Source of the DNA: Nitrospinaceae bacterium
GTDB lineage: Bacteria; Nitrospinota; Nitrospinia; Nitrospinales; JACRGP01
DNA length: 64,000 bases
Assembly (NCBI GenBank): GCA_029261555.1
Contig: JAJDBB010000031.1
Coordinates: 1 to 64,000 of the forward strand
Direction of reading: 5' to 3'
Shown here: positions 8,010 through 17,652 of the stretch, piece by piece
Layout of the letters: the number at the start of each line of letters is the position of its first letter
Numbering within the stretch: the first letter of the stretch is position 1
Program-made: the position numbers and the translations under genes
The notes under the pieces: generated by a model
Databases searched by the model: none
What the model was told of the DNA's origin: nothing
The model's input: the letters and a program-made list of their open reading frames with translations, nothing else

Positions 8010-10343
8010 ATGAAGAGTCTTATTCTAAAAAATCCTATCGCCGCAAGCCTGTTCGTTCTGGTTTTATTCATTGCCGCCCCCTCGGCAAACGGCGAGGACT
8101 CTGCTTTTAATCTACCCCCGGCGGACCCAGACGTCGCCCTGCGTCTTCTGCCGGACCGGTATCAAAAAGCCGTCGAAAACGATCCGCAAAACTATGTCGC
8201 CCTGTTTGCCCTCGGCCAGGCTAACCAAAGCCTGGGCTTACACGAGGAGGCCGTCAAGCTCTTCCAGAAAGTTCTCGAAATCGAACCGCTGTACGCGGCG
8301 GCTTATCATGGAATCGGGAGCAGTTACATTCAAACTGGCAAGCTTGAAAAAGCGCTGGCGTCTTACCGAGAGGCCATGCTTCTCGACCCCTTCTACCCGG
8401 ACGCTCAATATGGAATGGGGTGGGCCTTGAGCCGCATGGGCCGGTTTGAAGAATCCATCGAACCGCTCGAGCGAGCCGTGGAATTGAACCCCAAACACGC
8501 CCCGGCTTTTCTGCTTTTGAGCAAGAGTTATCTGAAAATCAAACAACCGCAAAAGGCGGTGGAAAACGTTCGCGCGTCCGTTCGTCTCATTCCCTATGAC
8601 GCGCAGGCCCATTGGGCGTTGGGCAAAGGCCTGGCCGCCTTGAAAAAGTTTGCTTCGGCGGTGGAATCTTTTCAGGAATCCGTCCGCCTCAATTCAAGTT
8701 TTTACGACGGCTATACCGGGCTTGGAGAAGCCTACATTCAGTCTGAAAAAAACGAACTTGCAGTTTTGGCCCTTAAAGACGCGGTCCGGGTTGAACCCAA
8801 AATCGGGGACGCTTATGAAGCGCTAGGGAGAGCATACAGAAACCTGGGAAAATACAAGGAATCTCTGGACTCCTTCAAGCGATTCTCCCAAATCGAGTTT
8901 AAAAACCCGATGGCTTTTTTCAAACTAGGCAAAGCCCAAGCCCTTTTGGAGTTGCATGCCAAAGCCATTGAGAGTTTCGAAAAGGCTTTAAAGTGGGATC
9001 CCAATTTGGCCAAGAGTCATTATTATATAGGAAAATCTTACGAAGCCCTCGAAGCCTACCCGAAAGCCGTTAAGCATTATAAAAAGGCCGTACAACAGGA
9101 TCCGAACATCATCGAAGCCCAGTACCGGTTGGGAGAACTGGTGGTGAAACGCGACGACTATGAATCGGCGGCGAAAGCCTTTGAAGACGTCGTTCGGGCA
9201 GACCCCAGTCACGTCACCGCGCGGATTCGCCTGGGATGGGCTTACGCGCATCTCGAAAGATACCAAGACGCCCTACAACAATACCTGGAAGCCGCAAGGT
9301 TGAAGCCCAAATCGTCCTCGGTCTATTATCAGCTTGGCGTGGTGTACGGAAAGCTGGAGCGTTTAGGCGACGCGGAAACGGCTCTAAAAGAATCCATCCG
9401 CCTGGATCCCGGATTCTCCTCCGCCTACCTGGAACTGGGCCAAACTTACGTCCGGCAGAACCGTTTTGCGGAAGCCCTGAAACCTTTAACCGTCGCCGTG
9501 GCCGCCTACCCGGAAAACGACCGGGCCTGGTTGGGACTCGGCACGGCCCATTACTCTATCAAGCAATACGTCAAAGCGGTCGAGCCATTGGAAAATGCCG
9601 TCCGGCTCAACCCCAAAAGTCCGCGAGCCAACTTTCTTTTTGGGGAATGCTTGCTGAAACTGGACCGCTACAAAGAAGCCGTTGCCCCGCTAAAAAAAGC
9701 GGTTTCCCTGGAAAATAACCCAGATTTTTCCGAATCCTGGAAGGAGCTGGGAGCCATTTACTGGAGGTTAAAACGTTACGACGAGTCCATTAAAGCCTAC
9801 CGGACAGCGATTCAGTTAAACTCCAACCACGCAGGGGCTTACCACGACTTGGGACTGGTTTATACCGAGCTTGAGAAAACCGCCCTGGCCGTCGACAATT
9901 TTGCTCATGCCGTGCGGATCAATCCCCAATACACGCAAGCCCATTTCAACCTGGGACTGGCTTACGAAATAATAGGGAGACACGAAGAGGCAATCCGTGA
10001 ATATAAAATCACGGCCAAACAAGATCCCATCCGGGAGGAGGTCTATATGAACCTCGGTTGGCTTTATGCTGAAAACCGGCGGTTTGGAGAAGCTCTCCAG
10101 ACATTTAAAACTTCCACTCGTCTGAACCCCATGAACGCGGATGCGCATTTCAGCCTGGGTTGGGTGTTGGGGGAAATGAATCGCGACGCCGAGTCTCTGG
10201 CTCCGTTAAAGATGGCAGTGCGGATCACCCCCAATCATTTGGGCGCCCGGGAACGACTGAAAACCATCTACAAAAAGCTGGGTCCTTCCTTTGAAACAAT
10301 AGGCTCCGTAGCCCTCCCCTCCCTGGAAACTTTGGGCCGGTAA
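8010..10343 (+). CDS. Large exported tetratricopeptide-repeat protein
   Basis: Protein of 777 residues with an N-terminal signal sequence (hydrophobic core about 12-25, then PSANGED) followed almost entirely by TPR units of 34 residues, roughly twenty of them (for example AAYHGIGSSYIQTGKLEKALASYREAMLLDPFYP). No enzymatic domain is visible. Such superhelical scaffolds bind other proteins; here probably in the periplasm or at the outer membrane. It starts 35 nt after amt and may share its transcript, although the Shine-Dalgarno is weak. The partner is unknown. Confidence 0.8.
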   Translation: MKSLILKNPIAASLFVLVLFIAAPSANGEDSAFNLPPADPDVALRLLPDRYQKAVENDPQNYVALFALGQANQSLGLHEEAVKLFQKVLEIEPLYAAAYHGIGSSYIQTGKLEKALASYREAMLLDPFYPDAQYGMGWALSRMGRFEESIEPLERAVELNPKHAPAFLLLSKSYLKIKQPQKAVENVRASVRLIPYDAQAHWALGKGLAALKKFASAVESFQESVRLNSSFYDGYTGLGEAYIQSEKNELAVLALKDAVRVEPKIGDAYEALGRAYRNLGKYKESLDSFKRFSQIEFKNPMAFFKLGKAQALLELHAKAIESFEKALKWDPNLAKSHYYIGKSYEALEAYPKAVKHYKKAVQQDPNIIEAQYRLGELVVKRDDYESAAKAFEDVVRADPSHVTARIRLGWAYAHLERYQDALQQYLEAARLKPKSSSVYYQLGVVYGKLERLGDAETALKESIRLDPGFSSAYLELGQTYVRQNRFAEALKPLTVAVAAYPENDRAWLGLGTAHYSIKQYVKAVEPLENAVRLNPKSPRANFLFGECLLKLDRYKEAVAPLKKAVSLENNPDFSESWKELGAIYWRLKRYDESIKAYRTAIQLNSNHAGAYHDLGLVYTELEKTALAVDNFAHAVRINPQYTQAHFNLGLAYEIIGRHEEAIREYKITAKQDPIREEVYMNLGWLYAENRRFGEALQTFKTSTRLNPMNADAHFSLGWVLGEMNRDAESLAPLKMAVRITPNHLGARERLKTIYKKLGPSFETIGSVALPSLETLGR

Positions 10344-10440
10344 TCGACCAAACCTATCATATAGTAATACATAAAATAAATTAATATAATCCATTGTTTT
10401 AAAACATTTTTTTAATTCAATAAAATAGAGCGCCAACAAT

Positions 10441-10666
10441 GCCTCCGGCGGCCGGGCCAGCGCCCGGAGGCAGAGTTTGAGATGCAAACCCCACCCAAAC
10501 TCGTAGCACTCCCCGCATAAGACGCCTACTGCCCCTACGGCGAGTAGCCGGGCCAGCGCTCGGAGACAGAACTTGAGATGTAAATCCACCCAAGCTCGTA
10601 ACGTTCCCTGCGTAAGACGCCTACCGAGTCCAGCGTCACGCTGGCCAGCGCCTGCCTGGCTGTAAG
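10441..10666. repeat. Tandem copies of a dispersed palindromic intergenic repeat
   Basis: The 570-nt space between the TPR gene and nuoE carries two imperfect direct copies with a 96-nt period (starting at 10451 and 10547, both GCCGGGCCAGCGC...ACTTGAGATG-like...TAAGACGCCTAC). The first has the hairpin GCCTCCGG / CCGGAGGC (10441-10471). The second ends in the perfect palindrome CCAGCGTCACGCTGG (10630-10644). Related copies lie at 41404 and 50291. No protein is encoded. The remainder, 10344-10440, is AT-rich with nothing recognised; 10667-10773 is also featureless. Confidence 0.8.
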
Positions 10667-10773
10667 TTTTGCCGTCCCTGGCTTTCTAAATTCCGGTTTT
10701 CATTTTCTACAATGACCGCGCAAGCTCTTCCATTTAAAGGAGTTAAAATTGGAATTCCAGCCCAACAAATTGG

Positions 10774-10803
10774 TTGACATGGAATCGACCCCGCCTATAT
10801 ACT
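10774..10803 (+). promoter_or_regulatory. Sigma70-type promoter for the nuo genes
   Basis: A perfect -35 TTGACA (10774-10779) and a -10 TATACT (10798-10803) are separated by 18 nt; TATATA with 16 nt spacing is an alternative -10. Transcription would start near 10810, leaving a leader of about 100 nt before the nuoE ATG at 10914. Confidence 0.65.
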
Positions 10804-10913
10804 GCCTCCTCATTTTTGCCCGGCCAAGCTGGCCTGATACGTTGATTTTTCGTTTCCAAACCGTTTTCTTTTAATTACAATAATCGAAAATAAACCAACC
10901 AAGGGTTCTTCCC

Positions 10914-11435
10914 ATGGAAACAAACGAAGCTGTTGCAGAAGGCTCTTCTCCCGAAGAAGAAACTGCGGAAATCGATTGCGGAGCCGCCGAGGAAATCCTC
11001 AAATCCTTTTCCAATAAAAGGCGGTATTTGATTCCGCTTTTGCAGAAAATCCAGGACGCCTACCGTTTTCTACCGCCAGAGATTGTGGAAATGGTGATGG
11101 AGTTTTTTAATATCTCCAGGGCGGAGGTTTACGGCGTCATTTCCTTTTATCCTCAGTTTCGCACCGAGGAGCCCGGAAAATATATTCTCAAGCTTTGCTA
11201 TGGAACCGCCTGTTTCGTGAAGGGCGCGCCCATCATCGGCGACAAAATCAAAGAGGTCTACCATATCGGCGCGGGTGAAACCGACGCCAAAAAACTTTTC
11301 ACCTTGCAGTTGGCTTCCTGCCTGGGCAACTGCGGAGCGGCGCCCATGGCCATTATCGGCGACGACACGCATGGAACCATCGACCCGGACAAAACCACCG
11401 AATTACTGGCCTCGTACGAAGGCAGGGAAGATTAA
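10914..11435 (+). CDS. nuoE: NADH-quinone oxidoreductase subunit E (24 kDa, 2Fe-2S)
   Basis: Peripheral-arm subunit of respiratory complex I carrying the N1a [2Fe-2S] cluster. Ligands are visible as C-x4-C in LCYGTACFVKG and C-x3-C in ASCLGNCG. The fold signature SRAEVYGVISFYPQF is present. The length, 173 residues, is normal, with a short acidic N-terminal extension. It is followed 15 nt later by nuoG; nuoF, which normally stands between them, is missing. The relative HoxE or HydC cannot be excluded on this protein alone, but nuoG and nuoD beside it argue for complex I. Confidence 0.88.
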   Translation: METNEAVAEGSSPEEETAEIDCGAAEEILKSFSNKRRYLIPLLQKIQDAYRFLPPEIVEMVMEFFNISRAEVYGVISFYPQFRTEEPGKYILKLCYGTACFVKGAPIIGDKIKEVYHIGAGETDAKKLFTLQLASCLGNCGAAPMAIIGDDTHGTIDPDKTTELLASYEGRED

Positions 11436-11450
11436 GGAGAGACTTTTCGA

Positions 11451-14081
11451 ATGAGTACTGTTGTCAAAAAACAAGTCGCCGTGAAAGTCGACGGAAAAGA
11501 TATCACCGCTCCCGAGGGAACGGTCATCCTCGACGTCGCGAAAAGAAACAACATTCCCGTCACCAACCTGTGCTCGCATCGCAACCTGAAACCCTTTGCG
11601 GCCTGCCGGACCTGCATGGTCGAAGTCAACGTCAACGGCAAAAAGGAACTGGTTTATTCATGCACCCATCCCATCGAAGAGGGCATGGAGATCAGGACCA
11701 ATACCGAGGAAACCAACCGCTACAACGGCGCTTGTCTGGAAATGCTCTTGGTGGAACACCCGCTGGACTGCCCCATTTGCGACAAGTCCGGCGTCTGCCC
11801 CCTCCAGGACAATACCGAGGAATTGGGGATTTTCAACAACCGGTTTGAAATCAACCGCAGGAACGAACCGAGCATCAAGAGCAATCCGCTAATCGAGTTT
11901 TACCTCAACCGATGCATCATGTGCGGCATGTGCGTGCGCGTCTGCGATGAAATCCAGGGAGTCAAGGCTCTGGACTTCCACAACCGGGGTATGAAAGTGG
12001 GCATTGGCACGGCAAACGACGAGCCTCTCGACTGCGAATTCTGCGGACAGTGCATCACCGTATGCCCCACCGGCGCCTTGATGGACATGAGTTCCGAAGC
12101 GCGCGGCCTGGCCGCCTTGTTCACCAACAACGAATCCACCTGCAACTACTGCTCGTGGGGTTGTACCGTTGACGTGCAAACCAAAAAGGGCAAAGCGACG
12201 CGCATTGAGCCAATCGACGATGAAAACGTCGGTATCAATAACGGCAACCTGTGCGCCAAAGGCCGGTTCGGCCACCACATCATCCACAACCAGGACCGAA
12301 TACAAGCTCCGTTGATGAACGTCGGTGGGTCTTTTAAGGAAGTCACTTGGGACGAGGCATACACTGCCATCGCCGAACGCCTTAAAGCCGCCATCAATCG
12401 CGGCGGACCCGAAACCGTCGCCGGTATCGCCTCGGAAAAATCGACCAACGAGGAAAACTATCTGTTCCAAAAACTGTTTCGCGGGGTTCTGGGAAGCAAT
12501 CAGATCACCAATCTACAACATCTCCGTGCGCCGCATGTCAACCGGTTCATGCTCGGCTGTTTTCAAAACGGGATGACTTCCAAACCTATCCAGGAACTGG
12601 AAGAGGCTGACGTGGTTCTGATTTTCAATTCCGACCTGCCCTCAGAATTCCCTGTTGCCGGCAACGCGATCCGAAAAGCGGCGATAAATTTTCAGACCGA
12701 TATCATGATCGCCAACCCGCGCAACCTGGTTTTCGAGCATGAGTCCAGAAATGAAACCCGGCTGACTTTCCAGCACGGCTCCGACCAGGCAGTCGCTAAC
12801 CGTCTCGCCAAAATTGTGATCGACAATAAGCTCGTCGACCTTGACAAAGCGAAAGGCGGGGTTTCCAATTTCGACGATTACGTTTCGTCCCTGAAAAACT
12901 GCGACGCGGATTTCGCCGAAAAGGCGACCGGAATCGACGATGAAACTTTCACTAAAGCCGCAACCCGGCTGGCGCGCAACGCCGACCGTTTCTTTTTGAT
13001 TGGCAACGACGTTCTGGAAAACGAGGACGGCGAGGACGTTTTGAACGCCCTGCTGAATCTGGGAACCCTGCTCCATTCCGGCGGCGAAGGCAGCGTCAAC
13101 ATCTATCCCCCGCGCGAGCATTGTAACTCCCAGGGAGTCAACGATATGGGATGCGCCCCGGAGTATTTACCGGGTTATAAATGCGCGAAGGATTCCAAGG
13201 CCCTGTCGGCTCTGGCCGAAACCTGGGGCGTCGACGCATTGAACTTTGAGGGACAGGACAAAGCGACGGATCTTTTTGAAAACTGTAATAACGGTTCCAT
13301 TAACTTCCTCTACATCGCCGGGGAAGATCCCATTCACGCCTATTACAAAGGCGCGCAGGTTCAGGAGGCTCTTAAAACGGTTCCTTTTCTGGTCGTGCAG
13401 GACGTCTTTATGACCCAGACCTGCCAAATCGCCGACGTCGTGTTGCCCGCGGCGTCCTGGGCGGAAAAAGACGGAACCTACACCAACATGAGTCGGCACG
13501 TGCAGAGAGTCAAGCGCGCCGTCCTGCCCGAAGGTGAATCCAAACCCGATTTCGATATTTTCTGCGAGTTGGCGGAAGCTTTGGGAAGCCCGTTTCAAAG
13601 CGAGTCCCTGGAGGACGTCCAACAGGAAATTGAATCCGTTGCGCCGATTTACAAAGGCCTGCTTCCCGGCGAGGAATGTCGGCAATGGGCGCCGGAAGGC
13701 TCTTCCGAAAAACCGCAATTTGTTGTTGGCGGAGAGTTCAAAAAAGCGAGTTCAAAGAAAGGCTACCCCCTGTCCTTGATCTCGAACAATCACATGTTTC
13801 ATATTGGATCCTACACTCAACATTCAAAGGTATTGAAGACTTTGGCGACAAATTGTAAAGCGGGGATGAATCCCGCCGACGCAAACAGGCTGGAGGTGAA
13901 AACCGGCGACAAGGTGGTGGTGGAATCCAAAAACCACAAGCTAGAGCTTCCGGTTGAGGTGACTCATGTGGCCGCCAGGGGAACTGTTCATATCCCCAAA
14001 AACTGGCCGGAAATCCCCGTCAACATGTTGCGCAACGGGGAAGAAGGTTTAGTCTCCATCAAGGTTTCCAAAGCGGAATGA
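11451..14081 (+). CDS. nuoG: NADH-quinone oxidoreductase subunit G (75 kDa, Fe-S)
   Basis: Large iron-sulfur subunit of complex I, 876 residues. The N-terminal [2Fe-2S] domain shows C...AACRTCMVEV. The N5 cluster motif with its histidine is HPLDCPICDKSGVC, and two further [4Fe-4S] groups appear as CIMCGMCVRVC and CEFCGQCITVCP. Then comes a CNYCSWGC motif and a molybdopterin-oxidoreductase-like body, as is usual for NuoG, which does not need molybdenum. A strong AAGGAGAG precedes the ATG. It lies between nuoE and nuoD. A formate-dehydrogenase alpha subunit would look similar, but the neighbours favour NuoG. Confidence 0.88.
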   Translation: MSTVVKKQVAVKVDGKDITAPEGTVILDVAKRNNIPVTNLCSHRNLKPFAACRTCMVEVNVNGKKELVYSCTHPIEEGMEIRTNTEETNRYNGACLEMLLVEHPLDCPICDKSGVCPLQDNTEELGIFNNRFEINRRNEPSIKSNPLIEFYLNRCIMCGMCVRVCDEIQGVKALDFHNRGMKVGIGTANDEPLDCEFCGQCITVCPTGALMDMSSEARGLAALFTNNESTCNYCSWGCTVDVQTKKGKATRIEPIDDENVGINNGNLCAKGRFGHHIIHNQDRIQAPLMNVGGSFKEVTWDEAYTAIAERLKAAINRGGPETVAGIASEKSTNEENYLFQKLFRGVLGSNQITNLQHLRAPHVNRFMLGCFQNGMTSKPIQELEEADVVLIFNSDLPSEFPVAGNAIRKAAINFQTDIMIANPRNLVFEHESRNETRLTFQHGSDQAVANRLAKIVIDNKLVDLDKAKGGVSNFDDYVSSLKNCDADFAEKATGIDDETFTKAATRLARNADRFFLIGNDVLENEDGEDVLNALLNLGTLLHSGGEGSVNIYPPREHCNSQGVNDMGCAPEYLPGYKCAKDSKALSALAETWGVDALNFEGQDKATDLFENCNNGSINFLYIAGEDPIHAYYKGAQVQEALKTVPFLVVQDVFMTQTCQIADVVLPAASWAEKDGTYTNMSRHVQRVKRAVLPEGESKPDFDIFCELAEALGSPFQSESLEDVQQEIESVAPIYKGLLPGEECRQWAPEGSSEKPQFVVGGEFKKASSKKGYPLSLISNNHMFHIGSYTQHSKVLKTLATNCKAGMNPADANRLEVKTGDKVVVESKNHKLELPVEVTHVAARGTVHIPKNWPEIPVNMLRNGEEGLVSIKVSKAE

Positions 14082-14137
14082 ACCGGGGCCAGAAACTCCT
14101 GTTTAATATTTCAATTTTTATAGCGGATTAATTTCAA

Positions 14138-15328
14138 ATGGCCGACTTAAAAGAAAATTTACATACCGAGCATCTGGTCCTCAATATGGGTCCTTCCCAT
14201 CCGGCGACTCACGGAACGGTGAAATTCCTCATCACCCTCGACGGCGAAACCATCGTCGACTCCGTAACGGAGATCGGCTATCTGCATCGCGGCTTTGAGA
14301 AAATGTGCGAGAGCGTGACCTGGGCCAGTGTGTTTCCCTACACCGACCGCTTGAATTATTGCTCGGCTATCATGAACAACATCGGTTACGCCCTGGCGGT
14401 GGAGAAACTGCTGGACATTGAGTGTACCGAAAGATGCCAATACATTCGCGTGGTGTCCAACGAGTTGGCGCGCATCTCCGACCATTACACTAATATTGCC
14501 GCAGCGGCTTTGGAACTGGGCGCTTTGACCGCGTTCATTTATTTTGTTGAAGCGCGGGAAATCGTTTGGGATCTTCTGGAAAAACTTTGCGGCGCCAGAT
14601 TGACTTCCAGTTATATCCGCATCGGCGGCTTGATGTGCGATTTGCCTCCCGGCTTCGACGACGACCTTAAGGAAACTTATCCGAAACTGGACGACCTGTT
14701 CGACGACGTCGACAAATTGCTGACCAAGAACCGAATTTTTCTGGATCGAATGCGCGACACCGGCGTCATTTCCAGAGAAGACGCCATTTCCTTTGGCTTC
14801 ACCGGTCCCTGCCTGCGAGCATGCGGGGTGGACTTCGACGTTCGCAAGGCGCATCCCTATCTGGTCTACGACAAAATTGATTTTGACATTCCGATCGGAA
14901 CTACCGGAGATAATTTCGACCGCTACCTGGTACGCATGGAAGAGATCAAACAAAGTCTGAAAATCATCAAGCAGGCGATGCGAGACATGCCAGAGGGACC
15001 GATCAACGTCGAAAACCCTTATCTGCGAGCGCCTTCCAAGCAGGACGTGTACACACGCATGGAAGAAATGATCGCGCATTTCAAAATGGTCATCGAAGGA
15101 TTAAAACCTCCGGTCGGCGAAGTGTATTTCCCCACGGAAGCGGCCAACGGCGAGCTGGGCTTTTATCTGGTGAGCGACGGCGGCGGCAAGCCATACAAGT
15201 GCAGGGTCCGGCCCCCAAGCTTCACCATGACGTCCGCAGTCGACCATATCATGAAGGGCCAGATGCTGGCCGATCTCATTCCCACCTTCGATATGATCAA
15301 CATGATCGGCGGAGAGTGCGACCGCTAA
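14138..15328 (+). CDS. nuoD: NADH-quinone oxidoreductase subunit D (49 kDa)
   Basis: Quinone-site subunit of complex I. Recognised by NMGPSHPATHGTVKFLITLDGE, IGYLHRGFEK, the long conserved centre (YTDRLNYCSAI, GARLTSSYIRIGG) and the end FDMINMIGGECDR. The 396 residues span a complete protein. It starts 56 nt after nuoG. The usual partners nuoA, B, C and H-N are not in the window, so the complex must be assembled from several loci. Confidence 0.95.
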   Translation: MADLKENLHTEHLVLNMGPSHPATHGTVKFLITLDGETIVDSVTEIGYLHRGFEKMCESVTWASVFPYTDRLNYCSAIMNNIGYALAVEKLLDIECTERCQYIRVVSNELARISDHYTNIAAAALELGALTAFIYFVEAREIVWDLLEKLCGARLTSSYIRIGGLMCDLPPGFDDDLKETYPKLDDLFDDVDKLLTKNRIFLDRMRDTGVISREDAISFGFTGPCLRACGVDFDVRKAHPYLVYDKIDFDIPIGTTGDNFDRYLVRMEEIKQSLKIIKQAMRDMPEGPINVENPYLRAPSKQDVYTRMEEMIAHFKMVIEGLKPPVGEVYFPTEAANGELGFYLVSDGGGKPYKCRVRPPSFTMTSAVDHIMKGQMLADLIPTFDMINMIGGECDR

Positions 15329-15463
15329 GTCGTTAGCTCGCTAACCGGCGCCCCTTCCCTTTCATAGTTTTCTGCTCGAAGCTATATTACCCCTCCCCCG
15401 ATTTTGCCGTAAAATTCTATTGTTGAGATTATTGATCTCCGCGCTATTCAAACAGAGCCTTCC

Positions 15464-16474
15464 ATGTCGAAAACCCTAAAGTCTATATTTCTGCTTGCCG
15501 GGCTGGGACTCTTTGTCTGGGCCTTGCAAAGCGTCGACCTGAAAACGGTTGGAAGCATGCTTTGGAATCTAGGTTGGGGGTTCGCCGTCATTCTACTCAT
15601 TTACAGCCTGGTCACGGCGCTCGACACACAGGCCTGGAAATTTAATTTCAAACCGGAAGAAGTCCGGGAGGTCTCCTTTGGCCGGCTCTGGCGCATTCGC
15701 CAGATTGGCGAAGCGTTCAACGTCCTAACCCCTTTTGGCGCGATGGGAGGCGAGCCGGTCAAGGCCCAACTGTTAAAGGACTATAACGCGTTGTCATTCA
15801 AGCAGGGCCTGGCTTCCCTGATCATCTGCCGCACCGCCTTTCTGACAGGCCTGATTCTGTTTCTGATCCCCGGAATCATTCTGGTATTCCAATCCGAATT
15901 TGTAACGCCCGCGTTTAAGGAGATCAGCCTGACGGGACTGATCGCGTTTTCATCCGTGATCCTGGCTTTTTTTATTTTTCAAATCACCGGAGGTTTGCCC
16001 AAGGCGGCCCGTTGGGCCTCAAAGCTTCCTCTGCTGGGAACTTTGGTAAAAAATCAACACGACCACATCGTCGTTCTGGACGGAGCCATGTCCCAATATT
16101 ACCGGGAACATCCTCGTCTCTTATTTCAGTCCATTGGGCTGGCGTTTCTTGGATGGGTTGTGGGAATTGGCGAACTCTACGCGACTTTTTATTTCCTGGG
16201 AGTTTCTGTCGACTTCGCGGACGTGTGGGTCATTGAGTCGCTGGCGCAACTGGTAAAGGTGGCAAGCTTTTTTATTCCCATGAACATTGGGGCGCTGGAG
16301 GGGGGGATGGTCCTTATCTTCTCAGCCATGGGGCTGACGCCGGACCTGGGTCTGGCTGTCACATTCGTCCGCCGGATCAAGGAGTTGGCGTGGACCGGGC
16401 TGGGCCTGGCTTTGGGCGCAGGAATGAACGTTAAACAGGCAAATAAAGTTCCGTTCGAGTCGCCGGAAAGTTAA
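15464..16474 (+). CDS. Flippase-like / lysylphosphatidylglycerol-synthase-type membrane protein
   Basis: Polytopic membrane protein of 336 residues with about 7-8 hydrophobic helices, resembling the UPF0104/LPG_synthase_TM family. Characteristic parts are the N-terminal ...LKSIFLLAGLGLFVWALQSVD and the segment LTPFGAMGGEPVKAQLLKD, the conserved core of that family. The aminoacyl-transferase domain of MprF is absent. Members are proposed lipid or isoprenoid-sugar flippases, but the substrate here is unknown. It stands alone, 135 nt after nuoD and convergent with tatA. Confidence 0.75.
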   Translation: MSKTLKSIFLLAGLGLFVWALQSVDLKTVGSMLWNLGWGFAVILLIYSLVTALDTQAWKFNFKPEEVREVSFGRLWRIRQIGEAFNVLTPFGAMGGEPVKAQLLKDYNALSFKQGLASLIICRTAFLTGLILFLIPGIILVFQSEFVTPAFKEISLTGLIAFSSVILAFFIFQITGGLPKAARWASKLPLLGTLVKNQHDHIVVLDGAMSQYYREHPRLLFQSIGLAFLGWVVGIGELYATFYFLGVSVDFADVWVIESLAQLVKVASFFIPMNIGALEGGMVLIFSAMGLTPDLGLAVTFVRRIKELAWTGLGLALGAGMNVKQANKVPFESPES

Positions 16475-16485
16475 ACCGGCAGCCC

Positions 16486-16512
16486 CTCCAGGCGGCATTG
16501 TTCCGCCTGGAG
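16486..16512. terminator. Hairpin between convergent genes
   Basis: Perfect 10-bp stem CTCCAGGCGG / CCGCCTGGAG with a 7-nt loop lies between the stop of the flippase-like gene (16474) and the end of tatA (16530). It has no clear T-run, so it is only a probable bidirectional terminator. Confidence 0.55.
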
Positions 16513-16529
16513 AGGACTGGGATTGCGTT

Positions 16530-16952
16530 TTAAAACGTGTCCCGGGAAACGCCGCGGTCGGTTCCTTTCATCCCAAAGGGAACCCGCTTGACGGACTCGG
16601 TGAAAACGTCTCGTTCCTGAACCAGACCATCGTGTTTGGTGCGAATGGTCCCAATCCGGTTTTCTGAAAGTTCCTTGGCGAGTTCGTCGATAATATCTTG
16701 TTCCTTTTCATCGGCCGTTTGGGTTTGTTTCGCCTGCGTCTGCCCTTCCTGTTCCGGAGCCGGTTCTTCGCCTTCGGCGAGGGTCGTAGTTTCGGCGGGC
16801 AACTCTTCCTGTTCCGCTTCCTTCATGGACTTCTTGAAATTCTTGATGCTTCTACCAAACGCCGAGCCGATTTCCGGAAGTTTTCCGGCGCCAAAAATAA
16901 TCATGATGATGACCAAAATAATCATCAGTTCCGGGAAGCCTATGCCCATCAT
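16530..16952 (-). CDS. tatA: Sec-independent translocase TatA/TatB-like protein
   Basis: Component of the twin-arginine export system. One N-terminal membrane helix ([17 protein letters not shown]) is followed by the amphipathic helix [25 protein letters not shown], the exact TatA/E pattern. The 140 residues are longer than usual because of an acidic, Gln/Glu-rich tail that ends in about 40 residues of unknown role. AGGAGA precedes the ATG; 16952 and 16949 are both possible starts. No tatC is nearby. Confidence 0.88.
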   Translation of the reverse strand: MMGIGFPELMIILVIIMIIFGAGKLPEIGSAFGRSIKNFKKSMKEAEQEELPAETTTLAEGEEPAPEQEGQTQAKQTQTADEKEQDIIDELAKELSENRIGTIRTKHDGLVQERDVFTESVKRVPFGMKGTDRGVSRDTF

Positions 16953-17040
16953 AAAAAACTCTCCTGTTGAAGGAAGGAATATTACTGGATTAGACGGATT
17001 GTATCACAAAACGCCAACCTGTTTCGGCCTAGGGGCGCAA

Positions 17041-17070
17041 AAAAAAAGAAGCCGGCAAAAACCGGCTTCT
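17041..17070 (-). terminator. Rho-independent terminator of the small TPR gene
   Basis: Perfect 9-bp stem AGAAGCCGG / CCGGCTTCT (17047-17070) with a CAAAAA loop. On the minus strand it is followed by a run of T, 39 nt past the stop at 17109. The plus strand also has CCTTTT after it, so it could work in both directions. Confidence 0.8.
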
Positions 17071-17108
17071 CCTTTTAAATCGAATTATATCCGGCGTATG
17101 TGCAAATA

Positions 17109-17468
17109 TTAATGCCCGATATGAGCATTAAGAATCGGCGACTCCAGAATTTTTTTATCGCCCCCGGCGTTCTTTTTAGCGGCTTTGAAATGCATGGTGG
17201 CGTCCCCATGCTTGCCTAATTTATCGAGACAAATCGCCTCGTTAAAATGCGCCGCGCCCTGGGACTTGTCGATTTTAGAAGCCGCTTGAAAATGTTTGAG
17301 AGCGACGTCGTAATGCCCCTGATTCCAATGATCGATACCTTCCTGATTATGACCTTTGGCGTCGGCGCTGGCTCCTGCGGCCAGATGCATCGGGCCTTCG
17401 CTCGCAAGAGCTGCCATCGGCGCCGCCAGAATAAAAACGGCAACCAAAAGAGTTAATATTTTTTTCAT
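17109..17468 (-). CDS. Small exported TPR protein
   Basis: A 119-residue protein with a clear signal peptide (MKKILTLLVAVFILAAPMAALAS) followed by about two TPR-like units (GIDHWNQGHYDVALKHFQAASKIDKSQGAAHFNEAICLDKLGKHGDATMHFKAA) and a short His-containing tail. The track start at 17480 is a TTG that lies in the Shine-Dalgarno; the ATG at 17468 follows GGAGGTGGTC and is the likely start. It is a single gene with its own terminator. The function is unknown; the small His-rich TPR could be a periplasmic adaptor. Confidence 0.75.
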   Translation of the reverse strand: MKKILTLLVAVFILAAPMAALASEGPMHLAAGASADAKGHNQEGIDHWNQGHYDVALKHFQAASKIDKSQGAAHFNEAICLDKLGKHGDATMHFKAAKKNAGGDKKILESPILNAHIGH

Positions 17469-17652
17469 GACCACCTCCAAGTGAAATGACTGAGATATAA
17501 ACGGGGTTGCTTAATAAATCTATCATTTTTGCGTTTGTGGAAACAATACAAATTTATCGCGTCAAATTCTCTCGAACAGACAAGTCTTGAAAGCCGCCGG
17601 GAATTTAAATACACTGGCCTTTTAGTTTTTTAAAGTTCAACAGGGGTTTGCG

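Noticed and set aside
10441-10666. CRISPR array
   Set aside because: The repeats are only two imperfect units of about 96 nt without spacer regularity, and no cas genes are in the window.
14159-15079. 306-residue minus-strand ORF under nuoD
   Set aside because: nuoD motifs cover the plus strand completely; the antisense frame has no recognisable family.
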